The notes beneath the pieces were generated by a model, which worked only from the letters and a program-made list of their open reading frames with translations, was not told the DNA's origin and made no database searches. A program made the position numbers and the translations under genes. 18,077 bases of DNA from an uncultured Clostridia bacterium (GTDB taxonomy: Bacteria; Bacillota; Clostridia; UBA1381; UMGS1253): assembly GCA_934456295.1 (NCBI GenBank), contig CAKSHB010000028.1, positions 1 through 18,077 of the forward strand, in the 5' to 3' direction. Positions 1 through 5,456 of this stretch are shown here, one piece after another. How positions within the stretch are numbered: the first letter of the stretch is position 1; every line of letters starts with the position of its first letter.

Positions 1-636
1 AATATTCACAGAAACCCGATTTGCCTGATGACAAAAAGCGAAAATGATGCATGGAATAAATGCATGTACTATCACGCAGATGAGCATTTTGGGGCAGGGA
101 AAAATTTTAAACGCAGAGTTTGCCGTGCGGGAGTTGAGGAATATGTTTTCAGGCTTGCGTGCGGCGGTACGGTCTGCGTCAGCTGCAAGGAAGGACATGT
201 GAAAAATTCGGAAAAAGAGATTATGACGCTTGTAAATCCGCTGTGTGCGATGATTGAATATCTGGTTTTGATATCGCCGAAAACGGAAAGCGAAATATCA
301 GAAAATGAACTTGTGAACAGAATAATAAAATATATACAGCGGAATTTTTATAACCCGATAAAAAACGAGGATATAGCAAGGGCTTGCTCATGCTCGGCGT
401 CAACGCTGTGTCATTTGTTTAAAAAGTATATGTCGGTGAGCGTTCGTTCATATATTATTGATTTGCGTATGGCATATGCAAAGGAGCTGCTTGAAAAAAG
501 CAATCTATCTGTTACGGCAACGGCTCATAAATCGGGGTTTTCCGACTATAATTATTTTGCGGTTTGTTTTAAAAGAAGAACGGGAAGCTCGCCTTTACAA
601 TACCGCAGAAGTCTGCGTGAATGTGTTCTGCCGTGA
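1..636 (+). CDS. AraC-family transcriptional regulator (5' end outside window)
   Basis: The reading frame is open from base 1 with no stop upstream of the first ATG at 28, so the gene almost certainly begins before the window. The C-terminal ~100 residues (about 97-200 counted from that ATG) form an AraC/XylS double helix-turn-helix: the first helix pair carries NPIKNEDIARACSCSASTLC, and the second ends in GFSDYNYFAVCFKRRTG, close to the family signature GF.....F.r.FK...G. The cysteine-rich N-terminal part (CRAGVEEYVFRLACGG) vaguely resembles a PocR-type ligand-sensing domain, but too little is visible to claim that. It probably binds DNA as a ligand-responsive activator. Its target is unknown; the sirtuin downstream has its own promoter. 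Confidence 0.88.
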   Translation, partial: NIHRNPICLMTKSENDAWNKCMYYHADEHFGAGKNFKRRVCRAGVEEYVFRLACGGTVCVSCKEGHVKNSEKEIMTLVNPLCAMIEYLVLISPKTESEISENELVNRIIKYIQRNFYNPIKNEDIARACSCSASTLCHLFKKYMSVSVRSYIIDLRMAYAKELLEKSNLSVTATAHKSGFSDYNYFAVCFKRRTGSSPLQYRRSLRECVLP

Positions 637-665
637 TTGATTTTTTCGGTGTGATTTGGTATAAT
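637..665 (+). promoter_or_regulatory. Sigma-A type promoter for the sirtuin gene
   Basis: TTGATT at 637-642 and a perfect TATAAT at 660-665 are separated by 17 bases. It lies between the AraC gene's stop and the ATG at 700, so the sirtuin can be transcribed independently. Confidence 0.6.
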
Positions 666-699
666 AATTATTATAATAAACATAAAGAAGGCGCTGCAA

Positions 700-1452
700 A
701 TGGATTATGAAAAAATACAGAGTTTTGCAAAAATGATTTATGAAAGTGAAAATATAGTTTTTTACGGCGGAGCAGGTGTATCGACCGAAAGCGGTGTTAA
801 GGATTATAGGAGTGAGGACGGGCTGTATAATACGGTTAAGGAATACAAAATTTCGCCCGAGCAGATATTGAGCCATGAGTTTTTTATGAAAAATCCCGAA
901 ACTTTTTATGATTTTTACAGGAAGTATTTTATTTCGGACGCAAAGCCGAACGGTGCGCATAAGGCGTTGGCGGAGCTTGAAAAAATGGGCAAGGTGAAAG
1001 CTGTTGTCACGCAGAATATAGACGGATTGCATCAGGCGGCAGGGAGCCGAAATGTACTTGAGCTTCACGGAAATGCAAGAAAATATTATTGCAGCATGTG
1101 CCGCAGGGAATGCGGCGATGTGTCGCAGGCGATTGCATCGGGAAAAATTCCGAAATGTGAGTATTGCGGCGGCATAATAAAACCAAAGGTTGTGCTTTAC
1201 GGTGAGATGCTCGATGAGGACGTGACGGAAAAAACTTTGCGCAGCATTGGGTGTGCGGACATGCTCATAGTCGGCGGTACGTCGCTGGCGGTGAGTCCGG
1301 CAAACACTTTTGTCAGTTATTTTTGCGGCAGATATGTCGTTATGATAAATAAAACCGCGACGAGCTATGACGGCAGAGCGGACCTTATTATACGCGACAG
1401 TATCGGCGCTGTGTTTGAGAAAACGATGCGTGAGCTTAAAAAATACATGTAA
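700..1452 (+). CDS. cobB: NAD-dependent protein deacylase, sirtuin (SIR2/CobB family)
   Basis: A 250-residue protein of the usual length for bacterial sirtuins, which remove acyl groups from protein lysines using NAD+, giving nicotinamide and O-acyl-ADP-ribose in the cytoplasm. Visible motifs: GAGVSTESG (24-32) of the NAD-binding Rossmann fold, TQNID (104-108), catalytic His123 in ELHGN, a zinc knuckle with Cys131/Cys134 and Cys153/Cys156, and GGTSLAVSP (192-200). The segment that usually reads IPDFR is VKDYR here, so the Phe near the nicotinamide pocket is replaced by Tyr. The start follows an AAGAAGG ribosome binding site. No neighbour suggests a dedicated substrate. The family is very secure; deacetylase versus another deacylase cannot be told from sequence. 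Confidence 0.95.
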   Translation: MDYEKIQSFAKMIYESENIVFYGGAGVSTESGVKDYRSEDGLYNTVKEYKISPEQILSHEFFMKNPETFYDFYRKYFISDAKPNGAHKALAELEKMGKVKAVVTQNIDGLHQAAGSRNVLELHGNARKYYCSMCRRECGDVSQAIASGKIPKCEYCGGIIKPKVVLYGEMLDEDVTEKTLRSIGCADMLIVGGTSLAVSPANTFVSYFCGRYVVMINKTATSYDGRADLIIRDSIGAVFEKTMRELKKYM

Positions 1453-1458
1453 AAATCG

Positions 1459-1490
1459 GTTTGAGGTGCGGCACATTTTGTGCCGCAAAC
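1459..1490 (+). other. Strong hairpin after the sirtuin gene, no U-tract
   Basis: TGCGGCACA (1467-1475) and TGTGCCGCA (1479-1487) form a perfect 9-bp stem with a 3-nt loop, extendable by GTTT/AAAC across a 4-nt bulge. There is no T-run on either side, so it is not a classical intrinsic terminator. It may stabilise the 3' end of the sirtuin mRNA. Confidence 0.5.
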
Positions 1491-1542
1491 GGACTGAGAT
1501 AAACATTTTTGAAAATTCCTTATTGAAAATTGTAAAAAACTC

Positions 1543-1571
1543 TTGACAAACGGAAATTCCTATGATAATAT
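1543..1571 (+). promoter_or_regulatory. Promoter of tRNA-Gln
   Basis: TTGACA (1543-1548, perfect -35) and TAATAT (1566-1571) are 17 bases apart, placing the start point about 15-20 nt before the tRNA. Confidence 0.65.
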
Positions 1572-1593
1572 ATTCAACGTGGCTTGAATTTAT

Positions 1594-1667
1594 TGCGGTT
1601 TTGTGTAAAGGTAGCACAAGCGACTCTGACTCGCTTTGTGAGGGTTCGAATCCTTCTTCCGCAACCA
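1594..1667 (+). tRNA. tRNA-Gln, anticodon CTG
   Basis: A cloverleaf can be folded by hand. D-stem GTGT/GCAC, anticodon stem AGCGA/TCGCT with loop CTCTGAC (anticodon CTG at 1626-1628), a 4-nt variable loop, T-arm GAGGG-TTCGAAT-CCTTC, discriminator A1664 and encoded CCA at 1665-1667. The acceptor stem is TGCGGTT against TTCCGCA: five pairs form, but positions 6-67 and 7-66 are U-U mismatches. The first pair U1-A72 is typical of glutamine tRNAs. The two mismatches at the base of the acceptor stem are odd and could indicate drift. Confidence 0.88.
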
Positions 1668-1668
1668 A

Positions 1669-1704
1669 AAGTCGGAGCAAGCATTGTTTGTTCCGACTTT
1701 TTTT
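1669..1704 (+). terminator. Intrinsic terminator after tRNA-Gln
   Basis: Stem AAGTCGGAGCAA (1669-1680) pairs with TTGTTCCGACTT (1688-1699) over 12 bp with one G-U pair and a 7-nt loop, and the T-run continues to 1704. Confidence 0.85.
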
Positions 1705-1720
1705 ATACAGTTTTTAATAT

Positions 1721-1796
1721 GGGGATATAGCTCAGTTGGGAGAGCGGTTGCTTCGCATGTAACAGGTCTGGGGTTCGAATCCCCATATCTCCACCA
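1721..1796 (+). tRNA. tRNA-Ala, anticodon CGC
   Basis: A full cloverleaf: acceptor GGGGATA/TATCTCC, D-stem GCTC/GAGC, anticodon stem GTTGC/GTAAC with loop TTCGCAT (anticodon CGC), T-arm TGGGG-TTCGAAT-CCCCA, discriminator A1793 and encoded CCA (1794-1796). The third acceptor pair is G3-U70, the known alanine identity element, which confirms the assignment. It sits 16 nt after the tRNA-Gln terminator. Confidence 0.95.
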
Positions 1797-1827
1797 AAAA
1801 TCCGCATACGATAGTGTGCGGATTTTT
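1797..1827 (+). terminator. Intrinsic terminator after tRNA-Ala
   Basis: AAAATCCGCATAC (1797-1809), loop GATA, then GTGTGCGGATTTTT, ending in a T-run at 1827. The stem starts directly at the encoded CCA. Confidence 0.85.
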
Positions 1828-1914
1828 ACTTATTACATCTTCACTATTCACTGTTCCTTAAATAAGACTATGCGGATTTTTGGAAAGTGATAAGTAAGAG
1901 TGAAAAGTGAAGAA
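1828..1914. other. AT-rich intergenic DNA with short degenerate repeats
   Basis: This is the first part of the gene-free stretch between tRNA-Ala and the TetR gene. It holds purine-biased, GTGAA-containing short repeats (1883-1914) that are roughly the reverse complement of TTCACTATTCACT around 1841-1853, and a second copy of TGCGGATTTTT (1871-1881) matching the 3' arm of the preceding terminator (1817-1827). There is no coding signal. It looks like slipped or duplicated sequence at the edge of the RNA/repeat that follows. Confidence 0.4.
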
Positions 1915-2076
1915 GTGAGGTACAAATTCGTAAGAACGAGTTTGTACTAATAAAGAGGAAAGTTATGGACAGTCCTTTAATTCTTGAGGGCAGGACGATT
2001 CTTGCCAAATGTACTATATATATCAATCACCTCACCGTGTCGGAGCAGGTTTTATATCACTTGCTTCGGTTTTTTT
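1915..2076 (+). ncRNA. Candidate structured RNA or small palindromic repeat element
   Basis: Visible pairings: an enclosing stem GTGAGGT (1915-1921) with ACCTCAC (2029-2035); a 12-bp hairpin GTACAAATTCGT / ACGAGTTTGTAC (1920-1947) with a 4-nt loop; a 7-bp hairpin GGCAGGA/TCTTGCC (1989-2006); and GTCCT (1972-1976), which could pair with AGGAC (1992-1996) as an alternative. An intrinsic terminator follows at 2040-2076. No open frame of note and no clear promoter is seen. I do not recognise it as a known riboswitch or RNA family. Alternatively it is a non-autonomous palindrome-bearing repeat. Confidence 0.4.
2040..2076 (+). terminator. Intrinsic terminator downstream of the candidate RNA
   Basis: TCGGAGCAGGT (2040-2050) pairs with ACTTGCTTCGG (2059-2069) over 11 bp including three G-U pairs, with an 8-nt loop, followed by seven T (2070-2076). 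It separates the upstream stretch from the TetR promoter. Confidence 0.8.
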
Positions 2077-2118
2077 ATGCTATTTTTAAACTTTAATTTC
2101 CAAAATTAAAAAATATTT

Positions 2119-2147
2119 TTGACAATTAATGTTTTGAGCGTTATAAT
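2119..2147 (+). promoter_or_regulatory. Consensus promoter of the TetR gene
   Basis: TTGACA (2119-2124) and TATAAT (2142-2147), both perfect, are 17 bases apart. Confidence 0.85.
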
Positions 2148-2150
2148 TAT

Positions 2151-2168
2151 AACTAACAAACGTTAGTT
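2151..2168. promoter_or_regulatory. Probable TetR operator
   Basis: A perfect inverted repeat AACTAAC-AAAC-GTTAGTT lies 3 bases after the -10 box, over the expected transcription start and 12 bases before the TetR start codon. Its position suggests autorepression by the adjacent regulator. Confidence 0.72.
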
Positions 2169-2180
2169 AGTGGGGGTTTT

Positions 2181-2819
2181 ATGAAGCAGGAGGATACAAA
2201 AAAGAAAATTCTTGAAAAGGCGCTTGAGCTTTTTTCGTCATATGGGTATGCATCTGTCAGCGTGGGTGAGATTGCAAAAGCGGTAGGGATTAAAGCGCCG
2301 TCGCTGTATAACCATTACCCGAGCAAACAGGCAATTTTTGATGCCATTGTTAAAGAGGTTTCCGCGCAGTATGAAGAGTATACAAAAGGCATTGCTATAC
2401 ATATGCGCCATGTCGAAATGGACGTGAACCTTTTTTCCGAAATAAAAGAGGAAATGCTGATTGGAAAGGTTCGCCAGATATTTGGTTATTCGCTGCATGA
2501 TGTTACAATCAGCCGTTTCCGCAGAATGATGACGATCGAGCAATTCCGTACGCCGCAGCTCTCAGAGCTTTATTCGAGCCGTTACAATGACCGCATTATT
2601 TTATATCATGCCGGGATTTTTAGAGCACTAATCAAAAACGGCGAAGTTAAAAATGAAAATCCCGAAACGCTTGCGATGATGTATGCCATGCCGATTATTA
2701 CGCTGCTTGGTGTATGCGACCGTCAGCCGGAGAGGGAGGCGGAATGTCTTGAAAAGCTGGACGCGCATGTGCGTCTGTTCTTCCGCAGTTTTAATATTTC
2801 GCATGACAGTGATAAATAG
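2181..2819 (+). CDS. TetR/AcrR-family transcriptional regulator
   Basis: A 212-residue protein whose N-terminal residues 7-55 form the TetR DNA-binding domain (KILEKALELFSSYGYASVSV, then GEIAKAVGIKAPSLYNHYPS). The ligand-binding C-terminal part is family-variable, so the inducer cannot be predicted. The start has a GGGGG ribosome binding site. The promoter carries a palindrome at the start point, the arrangement of an autorepressing TetR protein. A GNAT acetyltransferase follows 20 nt after the stop and is probably co-transcribed; no efflux pump, the usual partner of this family, is adjacent. Confidence 0.92.
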   Translation: MKQEDTKKKILEKALELFSSYGYASVSVGEIAKAVGIKAPSLYNHYPSKQAIFDAIVKEVSAQYEEYTKGIAIHMRHVEMDVNLFSEIKEEMLIGKVRQIFGYSLHDVTISRFRRMMTIEQFRTPQLSELYSSRYNDRIILYHAGIFRALIKNGEVKNENPETLAMMYAMPIITLLGVCDRQPEREAECLEKLDAHVRLFFRSFNISHDSDK

Positions 2820-2839
2820 TAATGGGGAGGTGTGAAAAC

Positions 2840-3322
2840 ATGAGTACCGGATTGACCTTCAGAAATGCAGAAAGAAAGGATATGGCGCTTATTCTTCAAT
2901 TTATAAAAGAACTTGCCGATTATGAAGGAATGATAAATGAGGTTGTGGCAGATGAAGCCACACTTGAAACGTGGATTTTTGACAAACAGAAAGCCGAAGT
3001 GATTTTTGCGCTTGAAGATGGGAGAGAGGTTGGATTTGCACTGTTTTTTCACAACTTTTCAACATTTCTCGGACGTGCCGGCATTTATATGGAGGATTTA
3101 TATGTCAGACCTGAGTGCAGGGGAAAAGGGTTCGGAAAGGCAATTTTGAAAAAACTTGCATCAATTGCGGCAGAACGCGGCTGCGGACGTCTGGAATGGT
3201 GGTGCCTTGACAACAACAAGCCGAGTATTGATTTTTACCTTTCTATGGGAGCTGAGTCTATGTCTGATTGGACAGTATACAGAAATTCGGGCGATGTGCT
3301 CAAAAATTTATCTGAGGGTTGA
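2840..3322 (+). CDS. GNAT-family N-acetyltransferase, diamine acetyltransferase-like
   Basis: 160 residues. I chose the ATG at 2840 rather than the in-frame ATG at 2822, because the ribosome binding site GGGGAGG lies between them. The acetyl-CoA binding motif A is clear: VRPECRGKGFGKAI at 89-102 (R/QxxGxG/A as R94-G-K-G97-F-G99). GIYMEDLYV before it, the WWCLDNNKPSIDFY segment and a GAESMSDWTVYR end resemble the spermidine/spermine or thialysine acetyltransferase branch, so a small amine is the likely acceptor; this is an inference. It probably shares the TetR transcript, so its expression may answer the TetR ligand. Confidence 0.9.
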   Translation: MSTGLTFRNAERKDMALILQFIKELADYEGMINEVVADEATLETWIFDKQKAEVIFALEDGREVGFALFFHNFSTFLGRAGIYMEDLYVRPECRGKGFGKAILKKLASIAAERGCGRLEWWCLDNNKPSIDFYLSMGAESMSDWTVYRNSGDVLKNLSEG

Positions 3323-3396
3323 AATTTATAGCTTTTTGCGGACGGCAGATTTTTTTGACCGGCAAAAGCCACAGCTATGCAAATGATACGAATTGT

Positions 3397-3410
3397 GTCA
3401 CGCATGTGAC
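3397..3410. repeat. Short perfect inverted repeat
   Basis: GTCAC-GCAT-GTGAC lies in the 172-bp gap between the acetyltransferase and the PAP2 gene. It could be an operator half-site pair. No regulator can be assigned and no convincing promoter is seen around it. Confidence 0.3.
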
Positions 3411-3494
3411 GCAGCAGTTCTTTACTTTATATGCGCCCTGTGATAGTGTGGATTTAGCCGAAAGGTAAAATTTGACGAAAAGGGAGCAGAAAAA

Positions 3495-4190
3495 ATGGAA
3501 GAAAGAAGAAATTTGAAAAGCGGAAGAAAAATTTTGCTTTTTGGGATTGGGTTGGTTTTAGGATTTGTACTTTGGACAATGCTGATACAAACGGCAGATG
3601 TGCAGCCCATCGGGCAGAATGGAACAAACATAGGCTTTGCGTCATTTAACAGATGGTTTTTTAATCTGACAGGCGTACATATGACGCTCTATACAGTAAC
3701 CGATTGGCTCGGACTTGTGCCGATATTTGTCTGCATGGCGTTCGGGGGCATCGGAACGGATCAGCTTATTATGAGAAAAAGCCTTTTAAAGGTAGATTAT
3801 GATATTATTATACTTGGAATTTATTATGTTATAGTGACATTCGGCTATTTGATTTTTGAGATGATTCCCATAAATTACAGACCGATTCCGATTGAGGGAC
3901 ATATGGAGGCATCATATCCGTCGTCAACCACGCTTCTTGTGTTAAGCGTTATGCCGACACTTGTGTTTCAGGCTGACCGCAGGTTAAAAAGCGCTGTAAA
4001 AAAGAAAGTTATCACTTATTCTGCGGTTGTGTTTTCCGCATTTATGGTAATCGGAAGGCTTGTTTCGGGCGTTCACTGGTTTACCGATATTTTTGGTGGA
4101 GCGCTTTTAAGCGGCGGATTGTTTTATATCTATAAAGGCGCTGTGTTGATGGCAGACATGGGAAAGATGGCAGATAAGGTAAAAAAGTGA
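3495..4190 (+). CDS. PAP2-family (phosphatidic acid phosphatase-like) membrane protein
   Basis: 231 residues with about six hydrophobic segments (near 11-32, 65-85, 102-124, 144-160, 175-192 and 198-217). Enzymes of the family dephosphorylate lipid phosphates at the membrane. The third motif is intact (Arg188, His194, Asp198 in GRLVSGVHWFTD). The second motif reads YPSSTT at 141-146 where PSGH is usual, so the conserved His is Thr145. The first motif keeps Arg129-Pro130 but has Glu122 at the Lys position. This may be a clostridial subfamily with altered chemistry or a non-catalytic member. It starts after GGGAGC and is followed 13 nt later by the XRE gene, probably in one operon. Confidence 0.85.
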   Translation: MEERRNLKSGRKILLFGIGLVLGFVLWTMLIQTADVQPIGQNGTNIGFASFNRWFFNLTGVHMTLYTVTDWLGLVPIFVCMAFGGIGTDQLIMRKSLLKVDYDIIILGIYYVIVTFGYLIFEMIPINYRPIPIEGHMEASYPSSTTLLVLSVMPTLVFQADRRLKSAVKKKVITYSAVVFSAFMVIGRLVSGVHWFTDIFGGALLSGGLFYIYKGAVLMADMGKMADKVKK

Positions 4191-4203
4191 TTGTGAGGTT
4201 AAG

Positions 4204-4821
4204 ATGGAATTTAACGAAAAGCTTTGTGAGCTGCGAAAAAGCAAAGGACTTACACAGGAGGAGCTTGCAGAAGAATTATATGTATCAAGAACGGCGGTTT
4301 CAAAATGGGAATCGGGAAGAGGATATCCGAGTATTGACTCTCTGAAGGAGATATCAAATTATTTTTCTGTGACGATTGATGATTTGCTGTCGGGTGAAAA
4401 ACTTCTTTCAATTGCCGAAACGGAGAATAAATCAAACATTAAAAATATGTGTGGTCTTATGTTCGGGATTACGGATATGTTTTACTTTCTGCTTATGGTG
4501 CTGCCGCTTTATCCAAAGACGGGCAACGGATACGTTTTTGCTGTAAATCTGTTTGCATACACAGAAACTTCACCATTTAACCGCATGATTTACTGGGTTA
4601 TGTTTACCGCGGTTATGACGGTCGGAGCCGCAAAAATTCTGCTGTCATATTTCAAAGCGGCAAAAGGTCAAAAAACACTGACGGCTATTTCGATGCTGCT
4701 TGGAATTTTTGCAGTATTGTTTTTGGCGATGACAAGAGAGGCTTACGGCGTAAGCATATCGTTTCTGCTGCTCGTAACAAAAGGCATACTGCTTTTAAAA
4801 TATGTAGGAGCGGAGCGATGA
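4204..4821 (+). CDS. XRE-family regulator with C-terminal membrane domain
   Basis: 205 residues. Residues 6-61 are a Cro/C1-type helix-turn-helix (LTQEELAEELYVSRTAVSKW with YPSIDSL after it), the version common in clostridial regulators. Residues ~82-205 are hydrophobic with three or four membrane helices, so this is a DNA-binding protein tethered to the membrane, perhaps reporting membrane state. It follows the PAP2 gene by 13 nt with a GTGAGG ribosome binding site, which hints that the two act together on envelope lipids. Its target is unknown. Confidence 0.88.
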   Translation: MEFNEKLCELRKSKGLTQEELAEELYVSRTAVSKWESGRGYPSIDSLKEISNYFSVTIDDLLSGEKLLSIAETENKSNIKNMCGLMFGITDMFYFLLMVLPLYPKTGNGYVFAVNLFAYTETSPFNRMIYWVMFTAVMTVGAAKILLSYFKAAKGQKTLTAISMLLGIFAVLFLAMTREAYGVSISFLLLVTKGILLLKYVGAER

Positions 4822-4895
4822 CGGCAGTTTGTATACATAAAATTTGCACAGACGTTTTAAACTGAAGCAGACAACAAAAAAAGGAGGCAACAGGA

Positions 4896-5456
4896 ATGAT
4901 TTTTGAAACAGAAAGGCTTATTTTGCGCCCATGGGAGCTTTCGGACGCAGAGGACCTTTACAGATATGCGAGTGACCCGAGGGTCGGACCGATTGCGGGC
5001 TGGAATGTTCACACAAGCGTTGAAAACAGCCGCGAAATTATAAAGGCGGTTTTGTCGGCACCGGAAACATATGCTGTGGTGCTTAAGGAAACAGGGGAGC
5101 CTGTCGGCAGTGCGGGGCTGATGATTGGCGAAAAAAGCAACATCGGGCTGCCCGATACGGAGTGTGAGGTTGGGTATTGGCTCGGCGTTCCGTTCTGGGG
5201 CAGGGGGCTTATTCCCGAGGCGATCCGATGTCTTATGAAGCATGGGTTTGAGAGTTTGAACATGGATAAAATGTGGTGCGGCTATTTTGACGGAAACGTT
5301 AAATCAAGGCGCGTTATGGAAAAATGCGGATTTATGTACCATCACACATCGGAGAATGTTTCGTGTGCGATTGAAGGTGTTTTCAGAACGGAACATGTGA
5401 CATGTATTACAAGAGATGAATGGGAAAAAATTAAGGAGAGCGAGAAAGAATTATGA
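4896..5456 (+). CDS. GNAT-family acetyltransferase, RimJ/RimL-like
   Basis: 186 residues, opening with the hallmark ETERLILRPWELSDAEDLYR of the RimJ/RimL branch, which acetylates protein N-termini or small amines. The CoA-binding region is GYWLGVPFWGRGLIPEAI (93-110), and the C-terminal NVKSRRVMEKCGF is the conserved end of the domain. An almost perfect ribosome binding site AAAGGAGG stands ahead of the start. Its stop overlaps the start of the SLH metallopeptidase in an ATGA, so the two are translationally coupled, although a cytoplasmic acetyltransferase and an exported protease have no obvious shared substrate. Confidence 0.9.
   Translation: MIFETERLILRPWELSDAEDLYRYASDPRVGPIAGWNVHTSVENSREIIKAVLSAPETYAVVLKETGEPVGSAGLMIGEKSNIGLPDTECEVGYWLGVPFWGRGLIPEAIRCLMKHGFESLNMDKMWCGYFDGNVKSRRVMEKCGFMYHHTSENVSCAIEGVFRTEHVTCITRDEWEKIKESEKEL

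Noticed and set aside
595..1680. Long 361-codon frame on the minus strand
   Set aside because: It lies antisense to the convincing sirtuin gene and runs through tRNA-Gln. Its translation has no family features and it is a composition shadow.
1684..1890. 68-codon plus-strand frame
   Set aside because: It reads straight through tRNA-Ala and its terminator; the apparent peptide is translated tRNA.
3331..3369. GCTTTT(T)GC / GCAAAAGC hairpin after the first acetyltransferase as a terminator
   Set aside because: The T-run is in the loop, not after the stem, and the stem contains a bulge.
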